From positions 160,889 through 224,888 of the forward strand of contig NZ_NIPO01000001.1 in assembly GCF_002807015.1 (NCBI RefSeq): DNA of 64,000 nt, written 5' to 3'. The notes beneath the pieces are model-generated. The model saw only the letters and a program-made list of their open reading frames with translations. It was not told the origin of the DNA and searched no databases. The stretch's first letter is position 1. Every line of letters begins with the position of its first letter. Positions 26,744 through 34,410 of the stretch are shown piece after piece. Position numbers and translations under genes: made by a program. The DNA is from Avrilella dinanensis. Its GTDB lineage: Bacteria > Bacteroidota > Bacteroidia > Flavobacteriales > Flavobacteriaceae.

Positions 26744-27202
26744 TCAAAATTTCAGGTATTCAATATCAAAAAGTCTAAAATAGAAATCTTTTGACTCTTT
26801 TTTCTCAAACTTGTAAACAGTCCGACTTATCAATAAAAAAACAGTAATAAAGACTATATAAATTCCTCCTATAAAAATCAATTTATTTATGTTGAAATCA
26901 TTAAAAATTAAACATCCAAAAACTAAAGAAATTAGAGATAAAGCAAATACATAAAGTAATCTCCCAAATATATTTAACTTATCTGAAACCTTTATTAGTT
27001 CATTGTTTACATTAAACTCAAATATAAAAACAGGGTAAAAACAGCCTATCATGAAATTTCTATTCCAAACACTTATTTTATTCTTTTCTACATCTGCACA
27101 AATTATTCCCAATGCTTCAAAAGAAGTTAAAAAATGCCTCCACAAAGAGTCTTTTCTTCGTTTTTGAATTTTTGATAATATGTCTTTCTTTAAAATTTTC
27201 AA
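26744..27202 (-). CDS. Small membrane protein, function unknown
   Basis: The protein is 152 residues. Residues 1-75 are soluble and basic at the start (MKILKKDILSKIQKRRKDSL). Two adjacent membrane helices follow (about 80-105 and 110-130), and the C-terminus is charged (YKFEKKESKDFYFRLFDIEYL). I recognise no family. It begins 10 bases after the leuS stop in the same direction, so it may be expressed from the leuS transcript. Base composition is more AT-rich than the leuS gene itself. Confidence 0.6.
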   Translation of the reverse strand: MKILKKDILSKIQKRRKDSLWRHFLTSFEALGIICADVEKNKISVWNRNFMIGCFYPVFIFEFNVNNELIKVSDKLNIFGRLLYVFALSLISLVFGCLIFNDFNINKLIFIGGIYIVFITVFLLISRTVYKFEKKESKDFYFRLFDIEYLKF

Positions 27203-27212
27203 TAGAATTCAA

Positions 27213-30200
27213 TTATCCTACCAAATTAATAATTTTCCCCGGAACAATAATTACTTTTTTCGGCTCACGTCCTTGTAATTGCTCTTGCGTTCTGTTGTCT
27301 GCCAAAATGATTTTTTCAATTTCCTCAACCGATAAATCCAAGGGAAGATTGATGGTAAAACGCATTTTTCCATTGAACGAAACAGGATATTCTTTAGAAC
27401 TTTCTACCAAATATTTCTCTTCAAATTTCGGGAACGGTACTTTCGATATTGAACCTTCATGTCCTAACGAGCTCCATAATTCTTCTGCAATATGTGGTGC
27501 ATAAGGCGAAATCAAAACAGCCAAAGGCTCTAAAATCGCTCTGTGATGACATTTTTGTTGTGACAATTCATTCACACAAATCATAAACTGCGAAACTGAA
27601 GTATTAAACGAGAAGTTCTCAATATCTTCTGTTGCTTTTTTGATGGTTTTGTGTAGGGATTTGTACATTTCTTTGGTCGGCTCTTCGTCTGTGATGTTCA
27701 AACCATTATCATCAAAATATAACCTCCATAGTTTTTTCAGGAAACCGAAAACTCCTGTAATTCCTGCTGTATTCCAAGGTTTTGCCTGTTCCAACGGACC
27801 TAAAAACATCTCGTACAAACGCAATGTATCTGCTCCGTATTCCTCACAAATATCATCAGGATTTACGACATTGTATTTCGATTTGGACATTTTTTCGACT
27901 TCACGTCCTACAATGTATTTTCTGTTTTCGTCTAAAATAAACTCTGCATCTTTATAATCCTGATATAACGGGTGTGCTTTGAATTTGTCAATATCCAATT
28001 CGTTGGTTACATCATTGATAACTGATAAATCTACGTGGATTGGGTGTACAACCGTATTTCCAATTTGATTTTTAGAAATCAATGTTTTAGAATCTTCCGT
28101 TCTATAAACAAAAGCACTATTCCCCAAAATCATTCCCTGATTGATTAGTTTTTGGAATGGCTCTTCGGTTGGAACAAGTCCTCTGTCTTTTAAAAATTTA
28201 TTCCAAAAACGAGAATACAACAAATGTCCTGTTGCGTGTTCGCTACCTCCGATATATAAATCGACATTCTGCCAATAGTTGATAGCCTCCTCACTTGCAA
28301 ATTCACTTTCGTTTTGAGCGTCCATATAACGCAACCAATACCAAGAACTTCCTGCCCAACCGGGCATTGTGTTCAATTCCAACGGAAAAATATCCTCCCC
28401 TAACCCCTCCGAAGGAGGGGAACAAACGCTATTCGTTTTTGTGTTCCAATACCATTCTTTTGCATTTCCGAGTGGTGGTTGTCCGTCTTCAGTTGGAAGA
28501 TATTTTTCTACTTCGGGCAGTCGAATTGGCAAATATTTTTCATCAATCATTTGAGGCATTCCATTCACATAATAAACAGGAAACGGTTCTCCCCAATATC
28601 TCTGTCTTGAAAAAACCGCATCACGTAAACGATAGTTTACTTTGGCTTTTCCTGCTCCTATTTTCTCTAATTCTTCGATGATTTTTGCTGTTCCTGCTTT
28701 ATAATCCAATCCGTTCAGAAAGTCGGAGTTTATAAATTCAAAACCTCCTTTTTCCGTAAAAGCCTGCTCAGAAATATCTTGGTTAAAGATGTTTTTTATT
28801 TCGATTCCGAAATGTTTGGCAAACGCATAATCACGTTCATCGCCGCACGGAACAGCCATAACCGCTCCCGTTCCGTAACCTGCCAAAACATAATCACCTA
28901 TCCAAATCGGAATCGGCTCTTTCGTAAAAGGGTGCTCTGCATAAGCTCCCGTAAATACTCCCGAAATGGTTTTTACATCTGCCATACGTTCCCTTTCCGA
29001 ACGCTTTGCAGTTGCCTCAATATAAGCCTCAACTGCTTGTTTTTGTTCGGGGGTTGTAATGCTTTTCACTAATTCGTGTTCGGGGGCTAACGTCATAAAC
29101 GAAACTCCGAAAATGGTGTCGGGACGGGTTGTGAAAACCCTCACCCCCAACCCCTCTCCAAAGGAGAGGGGGGCAGGGATAGCCTTTAATTCTGATTTTA
29201 TCTTTTGAAGAACGCTTTGTAAGTTGTTGGAAACTTCTTCGTTTGTAAAGCGAATAACTTTAAAACCTCTTTTGTTTAGGATAATTGTTCTTTGCTCATC
29301 ATACTCTTTTTGTTCAGGGGTTGAGTGATAACCTCCGTCAACTTCAACAACTATTTTTTTAGATAAACACACAAAATCAACAATAAAATCATCTATCAAA
29401 TGCTGTCTTCTGAATTTATCTCCCAAGCTATTATTTCGTAACTCCTGCCACAAAATATCTTCAGTTTCAGTAGGTTCTTTTCTCATTCTTTTTGCTTCAT
29501 TGATAAGCAAATGAGAGTTATTTCCTCCTGTCATATAATTAGGAACGGTTTCAGTTCCCCCTCCTTTGGAGGGGGTTAGGGGGAGGATTTTGAACTCCAC
29601 TTCTGCCCCAACCGATTTTCCAATCCAATTTCTTTGGGATTCCTTGAGGCTTTCTGTCCAATCAATGGTTTCCAAACCTTGCAGCAAGCGTTCTGCATAA
29701 GCCGAAATACGCATACTCCATTGGGTCATTTTCTTACGGATAACAGGGTGTCCTCCTCTTTCAGAAACTCCGTTTACGATTTCGTCATTGGCTAAAACCG
29801 TTCCCAAAGCAGGACACCAATTTACTTCGGTTTCAGCTAAATAAGTTAGTCTGTATTTCAGTAAAATACGTTGTTTTTCTTCGTCGGAAAAGTTTTTCCA
29901 TTCATCAGCCGAAAAAATCGTAATATCATCATCACAAACTGCATTTATTCTGTGATTTCCCTCAACTTCAAAAACCTGAATCAGCTCGTCAATTGGTCGG
30001 GCTTGGTCGGTATCTTTGCAGTAATACGAATTGAACAACTGAATAAAAATCCATTGTGTCCACTTGTAATATTCAGGTTCAGAAGTTCTTACTTCCCTGC
30101 TCCAATCAAACGAAAAACCGATTTTGTCCAACTGCTCACGATACCTCTTAATATTGGTTTCCGTAGTAATGGCAGGATGTTGTCCCGTCTGAATGGCATA

Positions 30201-30461
30201 CTGCTCGGCAGGTAATCCGAAAGAATCGTAACCCTGCGGGTGCAACACATTAAAGCCTTTATGTCTTTTGTATCTCGCTACAATATCCGAAGCAATATAA
30301 CCCAAAGGGTGCCCAACGTGAAGCCCTGCCCCACTCGGATAAGGAAACATGTCCAAAACGTAAAACTTTTCTTTATCAGTATGGTTTTCTGCTTTAAAAA
30401 TTTGATTATCTGCCCAATATTTTTGCCATTTCGGCTCGATTTCATTCGGATTGTATTTCAT
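27213..30461 (-). CDS. leuS: Leucyl-tRNA synthetase carrying an in-frame DUF559 endonuclease domain
   Basis: The protein is 1082 residues and charges tRNA-Leu. The class I signatures are HVGH (48-51) and KMSKS (857-861). The editing domain has VFTTRPDT from residue 442 and [15 protein letters not shown]. About 149 residues (293-441) are foreign to LeuRS. They begin [10 protein letters not shown] and end [11 protein letters not shown], and they contain a DUF559/Vsr-like nuclease fold ([24 protein letters not shown]; Asp362, Glu373, Asp375). Without it the length would be 933, normal for the phylum. The insert lies between VEFKI and the threonine-rich editing motif. A second short insertion-like stretch, [11 protein letters not shown] (680-690), comes from a solo palindrome. 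No frameshift or stop interrupts the gene. Confidence 0.95.
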   Translation of the reverse strand: MKYNPNEIEPKWQKYWADNQIFKAENHTDKEKFYVLDMFPYPSGAGLHVGHPLGYIASDIVARYKRHKGFNVLHPQGYDSFGLPAEQYAIQTGQHPAITTETNIKRYREQLDKIGFSFDWSREVRTSEPEYYKWTQWIFIQLFNSYYCKDTDQARPIDELIQVFEVEGNHRINAVCDDDITIFSADEWKNFSDEEKQRILLKYRLTYLAETEVNWCPALGTVLANDEIVNGVSERGGHPVIRKKMTQWSMRISAYAERLLQGLETIDWTESLKESQRNWIGKSVGAEVEFKILPLTPSKGGGTETVPNYMTGGNNSHLLINEAKRMRKEPTETEDILWQELRNNSLGDKFRRQHLIDDFIVDFVCLSKKIVVEVDGGYHSTPEQKEYDEQRTIILNKRGFKVIRFTNEEVSNNLQSVLQKIKSELKAIPAPLSFGEGLGVRVFTTRPDTIFGVSFMTLAPEHELVKSITTPEQKQAVEAYIEATAKRSERERMADVKTISGVFTGAYAEHPFTKEPIPIWIGDYVLAGYGTGAVMAVPCGDERDYAFAKHFGIEIKNIFNQDISEQAFTEKGGFEFINSDFLNGLDYKAGTAKIIEELEKIGAGKAKVNYRLRDAVFSRQRYWGEPFPVYYVNGMPQMIDEKYLPIRLPEVEKYLPTEDGQPPLGNAKEWYWNTKTNSVCSPPSEGLGEDIFPLELNTMPGWAGSSWYWLRYMDAQNESEFASEEAINYWQNVDLYIGGSEHATGHLLYSRFWNKFLKDRGLVPTEEPFQKLINQGMILGNSAFVYRTEDSKTLISKNQIGNTVVHPIHVDLSVINDVTNELDIDKFKAHPLYQDYKDAEFILDENRKYIVGREVEKMSKSKYNVVNPDDICEEYGADTLRLYEMFLGPLEQAKPWNTAGITGVFGFLKKLWRLYFDDNGLNITDEEPTKEMYKSLHKTIKKATEDIENFSFNTSVSQFMICVNELSQQKCHHRAILEPLAVLISPYAPHIAEELWSSLGHEGSISKVPFPKFEEKYLVESSKEYPVSFNGKMRFTINLPLDLSVEEIEKIILADNRTQEQLQGREPKKVIIVPGKIINLVG
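28394..28423. repeat. Solo GC-rich palindrome inside leuS
   Basis: The stem CCCCTCC/GGAGGGG with a GAA loop (28404-28420) is preceded by CCTCCCCTAA. It is closely similar to the palindromes at the two ends of the DUF559 insert and is read in frame as [11 protein letters not shown]. It lies in a region where LeuRS sequences are variable. Confidence 0.75.
29134..29591 (-). mobile_element. TIR-bounded element encoding a DUF559 nuclease, inserted in frame in leuS
   Basis: Both outer ends show the inverted repeat AAAA(C/T)CCTC(A/C)CCCC(C/T)AACCCC, about 21 bp. Each is followed inward by a hairpin: CCCCTCTCC/GGAGAGGGG at 29151-29171 and CCCCCTCC/GGAGGGGG at 29557-29575. Between them is a single reading frame, in phase with leuS, for a DUF559 domain (residues about 316-425 of the fusion). 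An internal Met at residue 310 could be the start of a free-standing version. No target-site duplication is obvious and no splicing motifs are present. Confidence 0.75.
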
Positions 30462-30533
30462 TTTCTTCGTTTATAATTTGAAAGTGGAATTTAATATTTC
30501 GTTCCCTAAATATTTAAGTGTTGTTTTGTTTTT

Positions 30534-31178
30534 TTATTCTGACAAAGCTTTTAAAATATCCCAAACATGATCTTTTCCATATTCGCCAAAATAACAGGCA
30601 TACTGCCCTTTTTCGTTAATAATTGCAAAACTTCCACAAGGATAATGATGTTTAAAAAAGAGCTTTTCAATAATACCGTCGGGGTCTTTGTACCATTTTA
30701 ATATTCCTTCATACTTTTCAAGTCCGGTTGATTCTTTGTAAATGTATATCGGTTTGGTTTGAGCTATTTCCCTAACCTTTTTTTCTAACTCCCGATACCA
30801 TTTCTTTCTATCTCTTCTATTCGACAATGCAGAGGCATTACAAGGGTCTTGCCCTGGATAATAAATAATTACCAGTGGTTTTTCCCAGTCAACTCCTTCA
30901 TCATCTTCCACACTCGATTTCAACATTTTTACGAGCATTGCTCTGTCTGAAACTTCGCCAGCGTCCAAACGGTTGATTAACCTCTTGTGATTCAATGAAT
31001 CGCCCTGAATAGTCAAAAGTTGCCGAATTGACATTCTCTTTTTTTCAAACTCCTCTTGTGAAATTTCTTTATTGGTTTCATCGAAGTACCTCATGTTCTT
31101 TTGCTGGGCGTATGATTTCAAACCAAACAAACACAAAAACAGAATCGCAACGAAACTTTTTCTATAACAATTATTCAT
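30534..31178 (-). CDS. Secreted protein, function unknown
   Basis: The protein is 214 residues with a signal peptide (ends LKSYAQQ). The middle region reads WEKPLVIIYYPGQDPCNAS, a beta strand followed by a Cys. The C-terminal part has HYPCGSFAIINEKGQYACYFGEY, a beta-hairpin with two more Cys. The strand order and the Gly-Glu-Tyr-Gly end loosely recall thioredoxin-like folds, but no CxxC is present. I recognise no family. On the minus strand a TATTTTTG box at 31204-31211 lies 25 bases upstream. It ends 72 bases before the leuS start. Confidence 0.65.
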   Translation of the reverse strand: MNNCYRKSFVAILFLCLFGLKSYAQQKNMRYFDETNKEISQEEFEKKRMSIRQLLTIQGDSLNHKRLINRLDAGEVSDRAMLVKMLKSSVEDDEGVDWEKPLVIIYYPGQDPCNASALSNRRDRKKWYRELEKKVREIAQTKPIYIYKESTGLEKYEGILKWYKDPDGIIEKLFFKHHYPCGSFAIINEKGQYACYFGEYGKDHVWDILKALSE

Positions 31179-31216
31179 ATTCTCCGGATTTCTTTTCCAA
31201 CCACAAAAATAAGCAA

Positions 31217-31816
31217 TTATAACCTTGATAGCAATTCTATCATTTCTTTCTGCACAGAAACGCCTTTGTCTTTGTTATACCAAACCTGTAAAGCCGTTTT
31301 TACTTCATCGGTGATTCCGCCATATTGTTCTTTCAGACCATGTATCAATTCAATCGCTTCCTGCGGTCTTGGTCCCCAGACAAACAATTCTTTTTCCATA
31401 CCTTCAGAAACAGCGATTAGTTTAGGAATCGAACGTCCTCCGTTGGTCAGGTATTTTTGCATCAAATCGTCGTTGTCGTCACGCAAAACCAGCCGAAAAT
31501 CAATCAACGGATTTTCGTCAGCTATCTTTTTCAAAACCGGGATATTCTGTGCTGCATCGCCACACCAACTTTCCGTCAATATCAGCCAAATCTGTTTTTC
31601 GCTGACTTTTTTTACCGCTTCGGTCACTTCCGGAAACAGTTTTTGGGTTTTGTCCAAACGGTTCATTCTGGTTCGGTTGAGTTTGGTAAAATCAGTCAGC
31701 ATATCGTTTTGTTCGTGTCCGGTAGAACGGTTTTGAGCAATCATTTCGTCGATTAATCTTAAATAATCGTTATAAGACATCGAATTTTCCCACGCAGTTT
31801 GGTATATCGTTTTCAT
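31217..31816 (-). CDS. Thioredoxin-fold family protein with an incomplete active site
   Basis: The protein is 199 residues with no signal peptide, so cytoplasmic. Helical residues 1-75 precede a thioredoxin-like domain: QIWLILTESWCGDAAQNIPVL, then IDFRLVLRDDNDDLM and the cis-Pro loop GGRSIPKLIAV. The active site reads WCGDA, with the second Cys replaced by Ala, so classical dithiol exchange is unlikely. It matches the Thioredoxin_9-type proteins common in Bacteroidota. A TATTTTTG box (31833-31840, minus strand) lies 17 bases upstream. Confidence 0.82.
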   Translation of the reverse strand: MKTIYQTAWENSMSYNDYLRLIDEMIAQNRSTGHEQNDMLTDFTKLNRTRMNRLDKTQKLFPEVTEAVKKVSEKQIWLILTESWCGDAAQNIPVLKKIADENPLIDFRLVLRDDNDDLMQKYLTNGGRSIPKLIAVSEGMEKELFVWGPRPQEAIELIHGLKEQYGGITDEVKTALQVWYNKDKGVSVQKEMIELLSRL

Positions 31817-31866
31817 TATTTGTAATTTTAGGCAAAAATATAAATTTATACTTGGTTTAACCTCTT

Positions 31867-32655
31867 ATGAACAATAAATCAACGATATTCGGACTTGCTT
31901 TGTCTGGCGGCGGATACAAAGGAATCGCCCATGCAGGCGTATTGGAATTCCTGAACGAACAGGATATTTTCCCGGAAATTATTTCCGGAACCAGTGCCGG
32001 TGCTATTGTGGGCGGACTGTATGCGAACGGGAAAAAACCAAAAGAAATACTTGATTTTTTTAAATCGGTTAGTTTGTTCAGATGGTCACATTTGTCGTTC
32101 CGGAAAGCCGGTTTCTTCGATGCAGACCAGTTTGCCAAGTATCTTTCCAAAGAATTCGAAGATAAAAAAATCGGCGATTTGAATGCAGAATTATACATTT
32201 CTGCTACCGAAATTGAGCATGGAAAACTAAAAATTTTCCACAAAAACACACCGGTTGTTCCGGCAATTCTGGCGTCGAGTGCTTTTCCGGGTGTTTTTTC
32301 GCCGATTTCTATCAACGGACGGATTTACAGTGACGGTGGCATTCTGAACAATTATCCGGTCAATACCATTCAGGGACGTTGCGATTTTTTGATTGGCAGT
32401 AATGTCAATCCTGTGCTGATACAAAATCCGCCACATTTTTCTTCAATAAAATCGGTGGCTTTCCGGGCATTTGAAATTATGATGAGGCAAAACACTTTTC
32501 CGCAAAACGAACTGTGTGACTGGCATATCCAACCCGAAGCGTTGGCGGATTACAAAACTTTTGAAACCTCAAAAAAACGCATGGACGAAATTTTTGATAT
32601 TGGCTACCAAACCGCAAAAGCCAATTTTGAACAAATAAAAGACAAATTGGATTAA
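31867..32655 (+). CDS. Patatin-like phospholipase
   Basis: The protein is 262 residues. It shows the oxyanion loop SGGGYKGIAHAGVL, the nucleophile elbow GTSAGA (Ser in GxSxG) and the catalytic Asp motif SDGGILNNYPV, so the Ser-Asp dyad is complete. No signal peptide is present, and the protein is likely cytoplasmic or peripheral. The family (RssA/YchK-like) hydrolyses acyl esters of phospholipids. The downstream AraC-type gene starts on the last base of its stop codon (TAATG), suggesting coupled translation even though the functions look unrelated. Confidence 0.92.
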   Translation: MNNKSTIFGLALSGGGYKGIAHAGVLEFLNEQDIFPEIISGTSAGAIVGGLYANGKKPKEILDFFKSVSLFRWSHLSFRKAGFFDADQFAKYLSKEFEDKKIGDLNAELYISATEIEHGKLKIFHKNTPVVPAILASSAFPGVFSPISINGRIYSDGGILNNYPVNTIQGRCDFLIGSNVNPVLIQNPPHFSSIKSVAFRAFEIMMRQNTFPQNELCDWHIQPEALADYKTFETSKKRMDEIFDIGYQTAKANFEQIKDKLD

Positions 32656-33227
32656 TGATGCAAAACGCTAAAATCAATATAAAAAATATGGTCTGTAACC
32701 GTTGTATTATGGTAGTACAGAATGAATTGGACAAACTCGGTTTCGATGTAAAAAACATCAAATTGGGCGAAGTAATATTGGACAAAGAACCCACACCCGA
32801 AGAAATAAAGAAATTAGAGAAAGCCCTGATTCCATTAGGTTTTGAAATCATTGATGATAAAAAAAGTCGTATCATTGAACAGATAAAAAATGTAATTATT
32901 GATTTGGTTCATCATCAGGACAACGACAGCAAAACTAATCTTTCAGAGGTGCTAAGTGAAAAGCTAAACCACGATTATAACTATCTGTCCAACCTGTTTT
33001 CCGAAGTCGAAGGCACAACTATTGAAAAATATTTTATTGCCCAAAAGGTAGAAAAGGTAAAAGAATTGTTGGTTTACGATGAATTGTCTTTAAGCGAAAT
33101 TGCTTTCCGGTTGAACTATTCGAGCGTAGCCTATTTAAGCAATCAATTCAAAAAAGTTACAGGGCTTACACCAAGTCATTTCAAACAAATAAAGGAAGAT
33201 AAAAGGAAGCCGTTAGATGAGGTGTAA
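32655..33227 (+). CDS. AraC family regulator with an N-terminal HMA-like domain
   Basis: The protein is 190 residues. Residues 1-70 have a heavy-metal-associated-like beta-alpha-beta pattern with a Cys pair in NMVCNRCIMVVQNELDKLG, in place of the GMTCxxC loop, then IKLGEVIL and LIPLGFEI. Residues about 85-182 form an AraC DNA-binding domain (LSEIAFRLNYSSVAYLSNQF, VTGLTPSHFKQ). The combination suggests a one-component metal sensor. It overlaps the patatin gene stop by one base and is followed by the ABM gene and the copper genes. ATG at 32658 is an alternative start. Confidence 0.85.
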   Translation: MMQNAKINIKNMVCNRCIMVVQNELDKLGFDVKNIKLGEVILDKEPTPEEIKKLEKALIPLGFEIIDDKKSRIIEQIKNVIIDLVHHQDNDSKTNLSEVLSEKLNHDYNYLSNLFSEVEGTTIEKYFIAQKVEKVKELLVYDELSLSEIAFRLNYSSVAYLSNQFKKVTGLTPSHFKQIKEDKRKPLDEV

Positions 33228-33237
33228 ATGCCACACT

Positions 33238-33273
33238 GCAACAAAACAGTTAAGATTTTGTTTAATTTATAAC
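33238..33273 (+). promoter_or_regulatory. Conserved upstream element, copy A
   Basis: The segment contains AACAAAACAGTTAAGATTTT followed by GTTTAATTTA, and lies 17 bases before the ATG at 33290. Near-identical segments occur at 33665 and 34345, also just upstream of genes. The right end resembles a -7 box. Confidence 0.55.
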
Positions 33274-33289
33274 TTAAAAATTCAAAAAA

Positions 33290-33595
33290 ATGATTGTAGT
33301 AAAAGTAACGTACACCGTAAACGATGAGTATGTAAATATGAACAAAGAAATGATACAAGCGTTTCTAACAGATTTCAAAAAATTAGACGGCACACAATTT
33401 TTGTATTCTATTCTTCAAAGTGAAGACGGAAAAACATTTATCCATATTTCGCAATACAAAAACAAAGAGATACAGCAAATTTTATTAAACACACAGAGTT
33501 TTCTTCGTTTCCAAGAGCAACGAGATAAAAACCTTGCTTCCGACCCAAAAATTGAATTTCTAAATTATGTTGGAGCTTCAAAAGAAGTGTTTTAA
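33290..33595 (+). CDS. ABM-like dimeric alpha/beta-barrel protein
   Basis: The protein is 101 residues. The pattern is that of the antibiotic-biosynthesis-monooxygenase (ABM)/dimeric alpha-beta barrel fold: IVVKVTYTVNDEYV, a helix MNKEMIQAFLTDFKKL, then TQFLYSILQSEDGKTFIHISQYKNKEI and a second helix. Such proteins include small oxygenases and haem-degrading enzymes, but no catalytic residue is diagnostic here. It follows the AraC gene by 62 bases, with the conserved upstream element between them, and ends at a weak terminator. Confidence 0.75.
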   Translation: MIVVKVTYTVNDEYVNMNKEMIQAFLTDFKKLDGTQFLYSILQSEDGKTFIHISQYKNKEIQQILLNTQSFLRFQEQRDKNLASDPKIEFLNYVGASKEVF

Positions 33596-33604
33596 AAATA
33601 GTTT

Positions 33605-33630
33605 AGCCCCGAATTTTTTCGAGGCTTTTT
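33605..33630 (+). terminator. Probable terminator
   Basis: The stem AGCCCCGA/TCGAGGCT (one mismatch) is followed by five T residues, 10 bases after the ABM gene stop. Confidence 0.6.
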
Positions 33631-33664
33631 CATTCCCCAAAATGTAACGTCCTGAAATAACACA

Positions 33665-33701
33665 GCAACAAAATAGCTAAGGTTTTTGTTTAACTTTACA
33701 A
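33665..33701 (+). promoter_or_regulatory. Conserved upstream element, copy B
   Basis: The segment contains GCAACAAAATAGCTAAGG then TTTTTGTTTAACTTTACAA, and lies 19 bases before the transposase ATG. It aligns with copies A and C through the core AG(T/C)TAAG(A/G)TTTTGTTTAA. Confidence 0.55.
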
Positions 33702-33719
33702 GGTCGATAAAACAAAAAT

Positions 33720-34172
33720 ATGTCACAATCTCTATCACAATTACATGTACACATTATCTTTCACACGAAATATAATGAACCTTTAATCAGACCCGAAGTT
33801 GAGGCGGAATTGTATGCGTATATCGGAGGTATAATAAAGGAAAACGGTTCTGTCCCGATAAAAATCAACGGAACGGAAGACCATATTCATATTTTGGCAA
33901 CAATGTCGAAAAACATTGCTTTGGCAAAATTTGTAGAAGAAATCAAACGCAACAGCAGTCGTTGGATAAAAACCAAAGGCGAGGAATATCAGCATTTTGC
34001 GTGGCAAGGTGGATATGCGGGATATTCGGTTAGCCAATCGGTGGTGGAACGGGTAAAGAAATACATAGAAAACCAAAAGGAACACCATAAAAAGGTTTCG
34101 TTTCGGGACGAATATGTACAATTCCTGTCCGAATACGGAATTGATTTTGATGAAAATTATTTGTGGACGTAA
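33720..34172 (+). CDS. IS200/IS605-type Y1 transposase (RAYT-like)
   Basis: The protein is 150 residues, the usual size for IS200 TnpA. The HUH metal motif is at His55-Ile-His57 (TEDHIHILATM). The nucleophile is probably Tyr115 in VKKYIENQKEHH. The N-terminus HVHIIFHTKYNEPLI is characteristic. These enzymes move single-stranded DNA or, as RAYTs, process REP-type hairpins. The frame is intact. No TnpB is adjacent. A cluster of five small hairpins follows directly at 34179-34326. It splits the AraC/ABM genes from the copper genes. Confidence 0.9.
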   Translation: MSQSLSQLHVHIIFHTKYNEPLIRPEVEAELYAYIGGIIKENGSVPIKINGTEDHIHILATMSKNIALAKFVEEIKRNSSRWIKTKGEEYQHFAWQGGYAGYSVSQSVVERVKKYIENQKEHHKKVSFRDEYVQFLSEYGIDFDENYLWT

Positions 34173-34178
34173 TATGTT

Positions 34179-34326
34179 GCCCAAGGCGTTGCCATTGGGC
34201 TAATTGTATAAAAGGCTTTCAGCCTTTTGCGAAATAAAGCAGGGTTTCCCTGAAAGGGAAATATATGTTAACCCAGAGCATCGCTCTGGAAAAACGAGGA
34301 GTAACGTAAGAACGCCCTGAAAGGGC
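34179..34326. repeat. Array of short hairpins downstream of the transposase
   Basis: Five inverted repeats lie in a row: GCCCAA/TTGGGC (34179-34200), AAAAGGC/GCCTTTT (34210-34228), TTTCCCT/AGGGAAA (34245-34261), CCAGAGC/GCTCTGG (34273-34289) and GCCCT/AGGGC (34314-34326). Two units share CCCTGAAAGGG followed a few bases later by ATATGnTAACCC, 68 bp apart. The arrangement resembles REP/BIME sequences that accompany RAYT transposases. Confidence 0.7.
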
Positions 34327-34344
34327 AGCATATGATAACCCAAC

Positions 34345-34376
34345 GGCAAATCAGTTAAGGTTTGTTTAATTTTGTA
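34345..34376 (+). promoter_or_regulatory. Conserved upstream element, copy C, with -7 box
   Basis: The segment contains GGCAAATCAGTTAAGG then TTTGTTTAATTTTG. The TAATTTTG at 34367-34374 matches TAnnTTTG, 37 bases before the GNAT gene ATG. A looser relative (GCTAAAAGATTTGCCAATT) lies at 35057-35075, upstream of the CopA ATPase gene. Confidence 0.55.
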
Positions 34377-34410
34377 GAATGTAAATAATACAAAACCGCA
34401 GGCATAAAAT

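Noticed and set aside
29134..29591. An intein in leuS
   Set aside because: There is no N-terminal Cys/Ser at the junction, no C-terminal His-Asn and no Hint-fold motifs. The fold is DUF559 rather than LAGLIDADG or HNH homing type.
33783..34184. A gene antisense to the transposase
   Set aside because: It is a shadow frame with no family pattern, fully inside the intact transposase gene.
34179..34326. A CRISPR array
   Set aside because: The hairpins differ in sequence and spacing, there are no constant repeats with unique spacers, and no cas genes are nearby.
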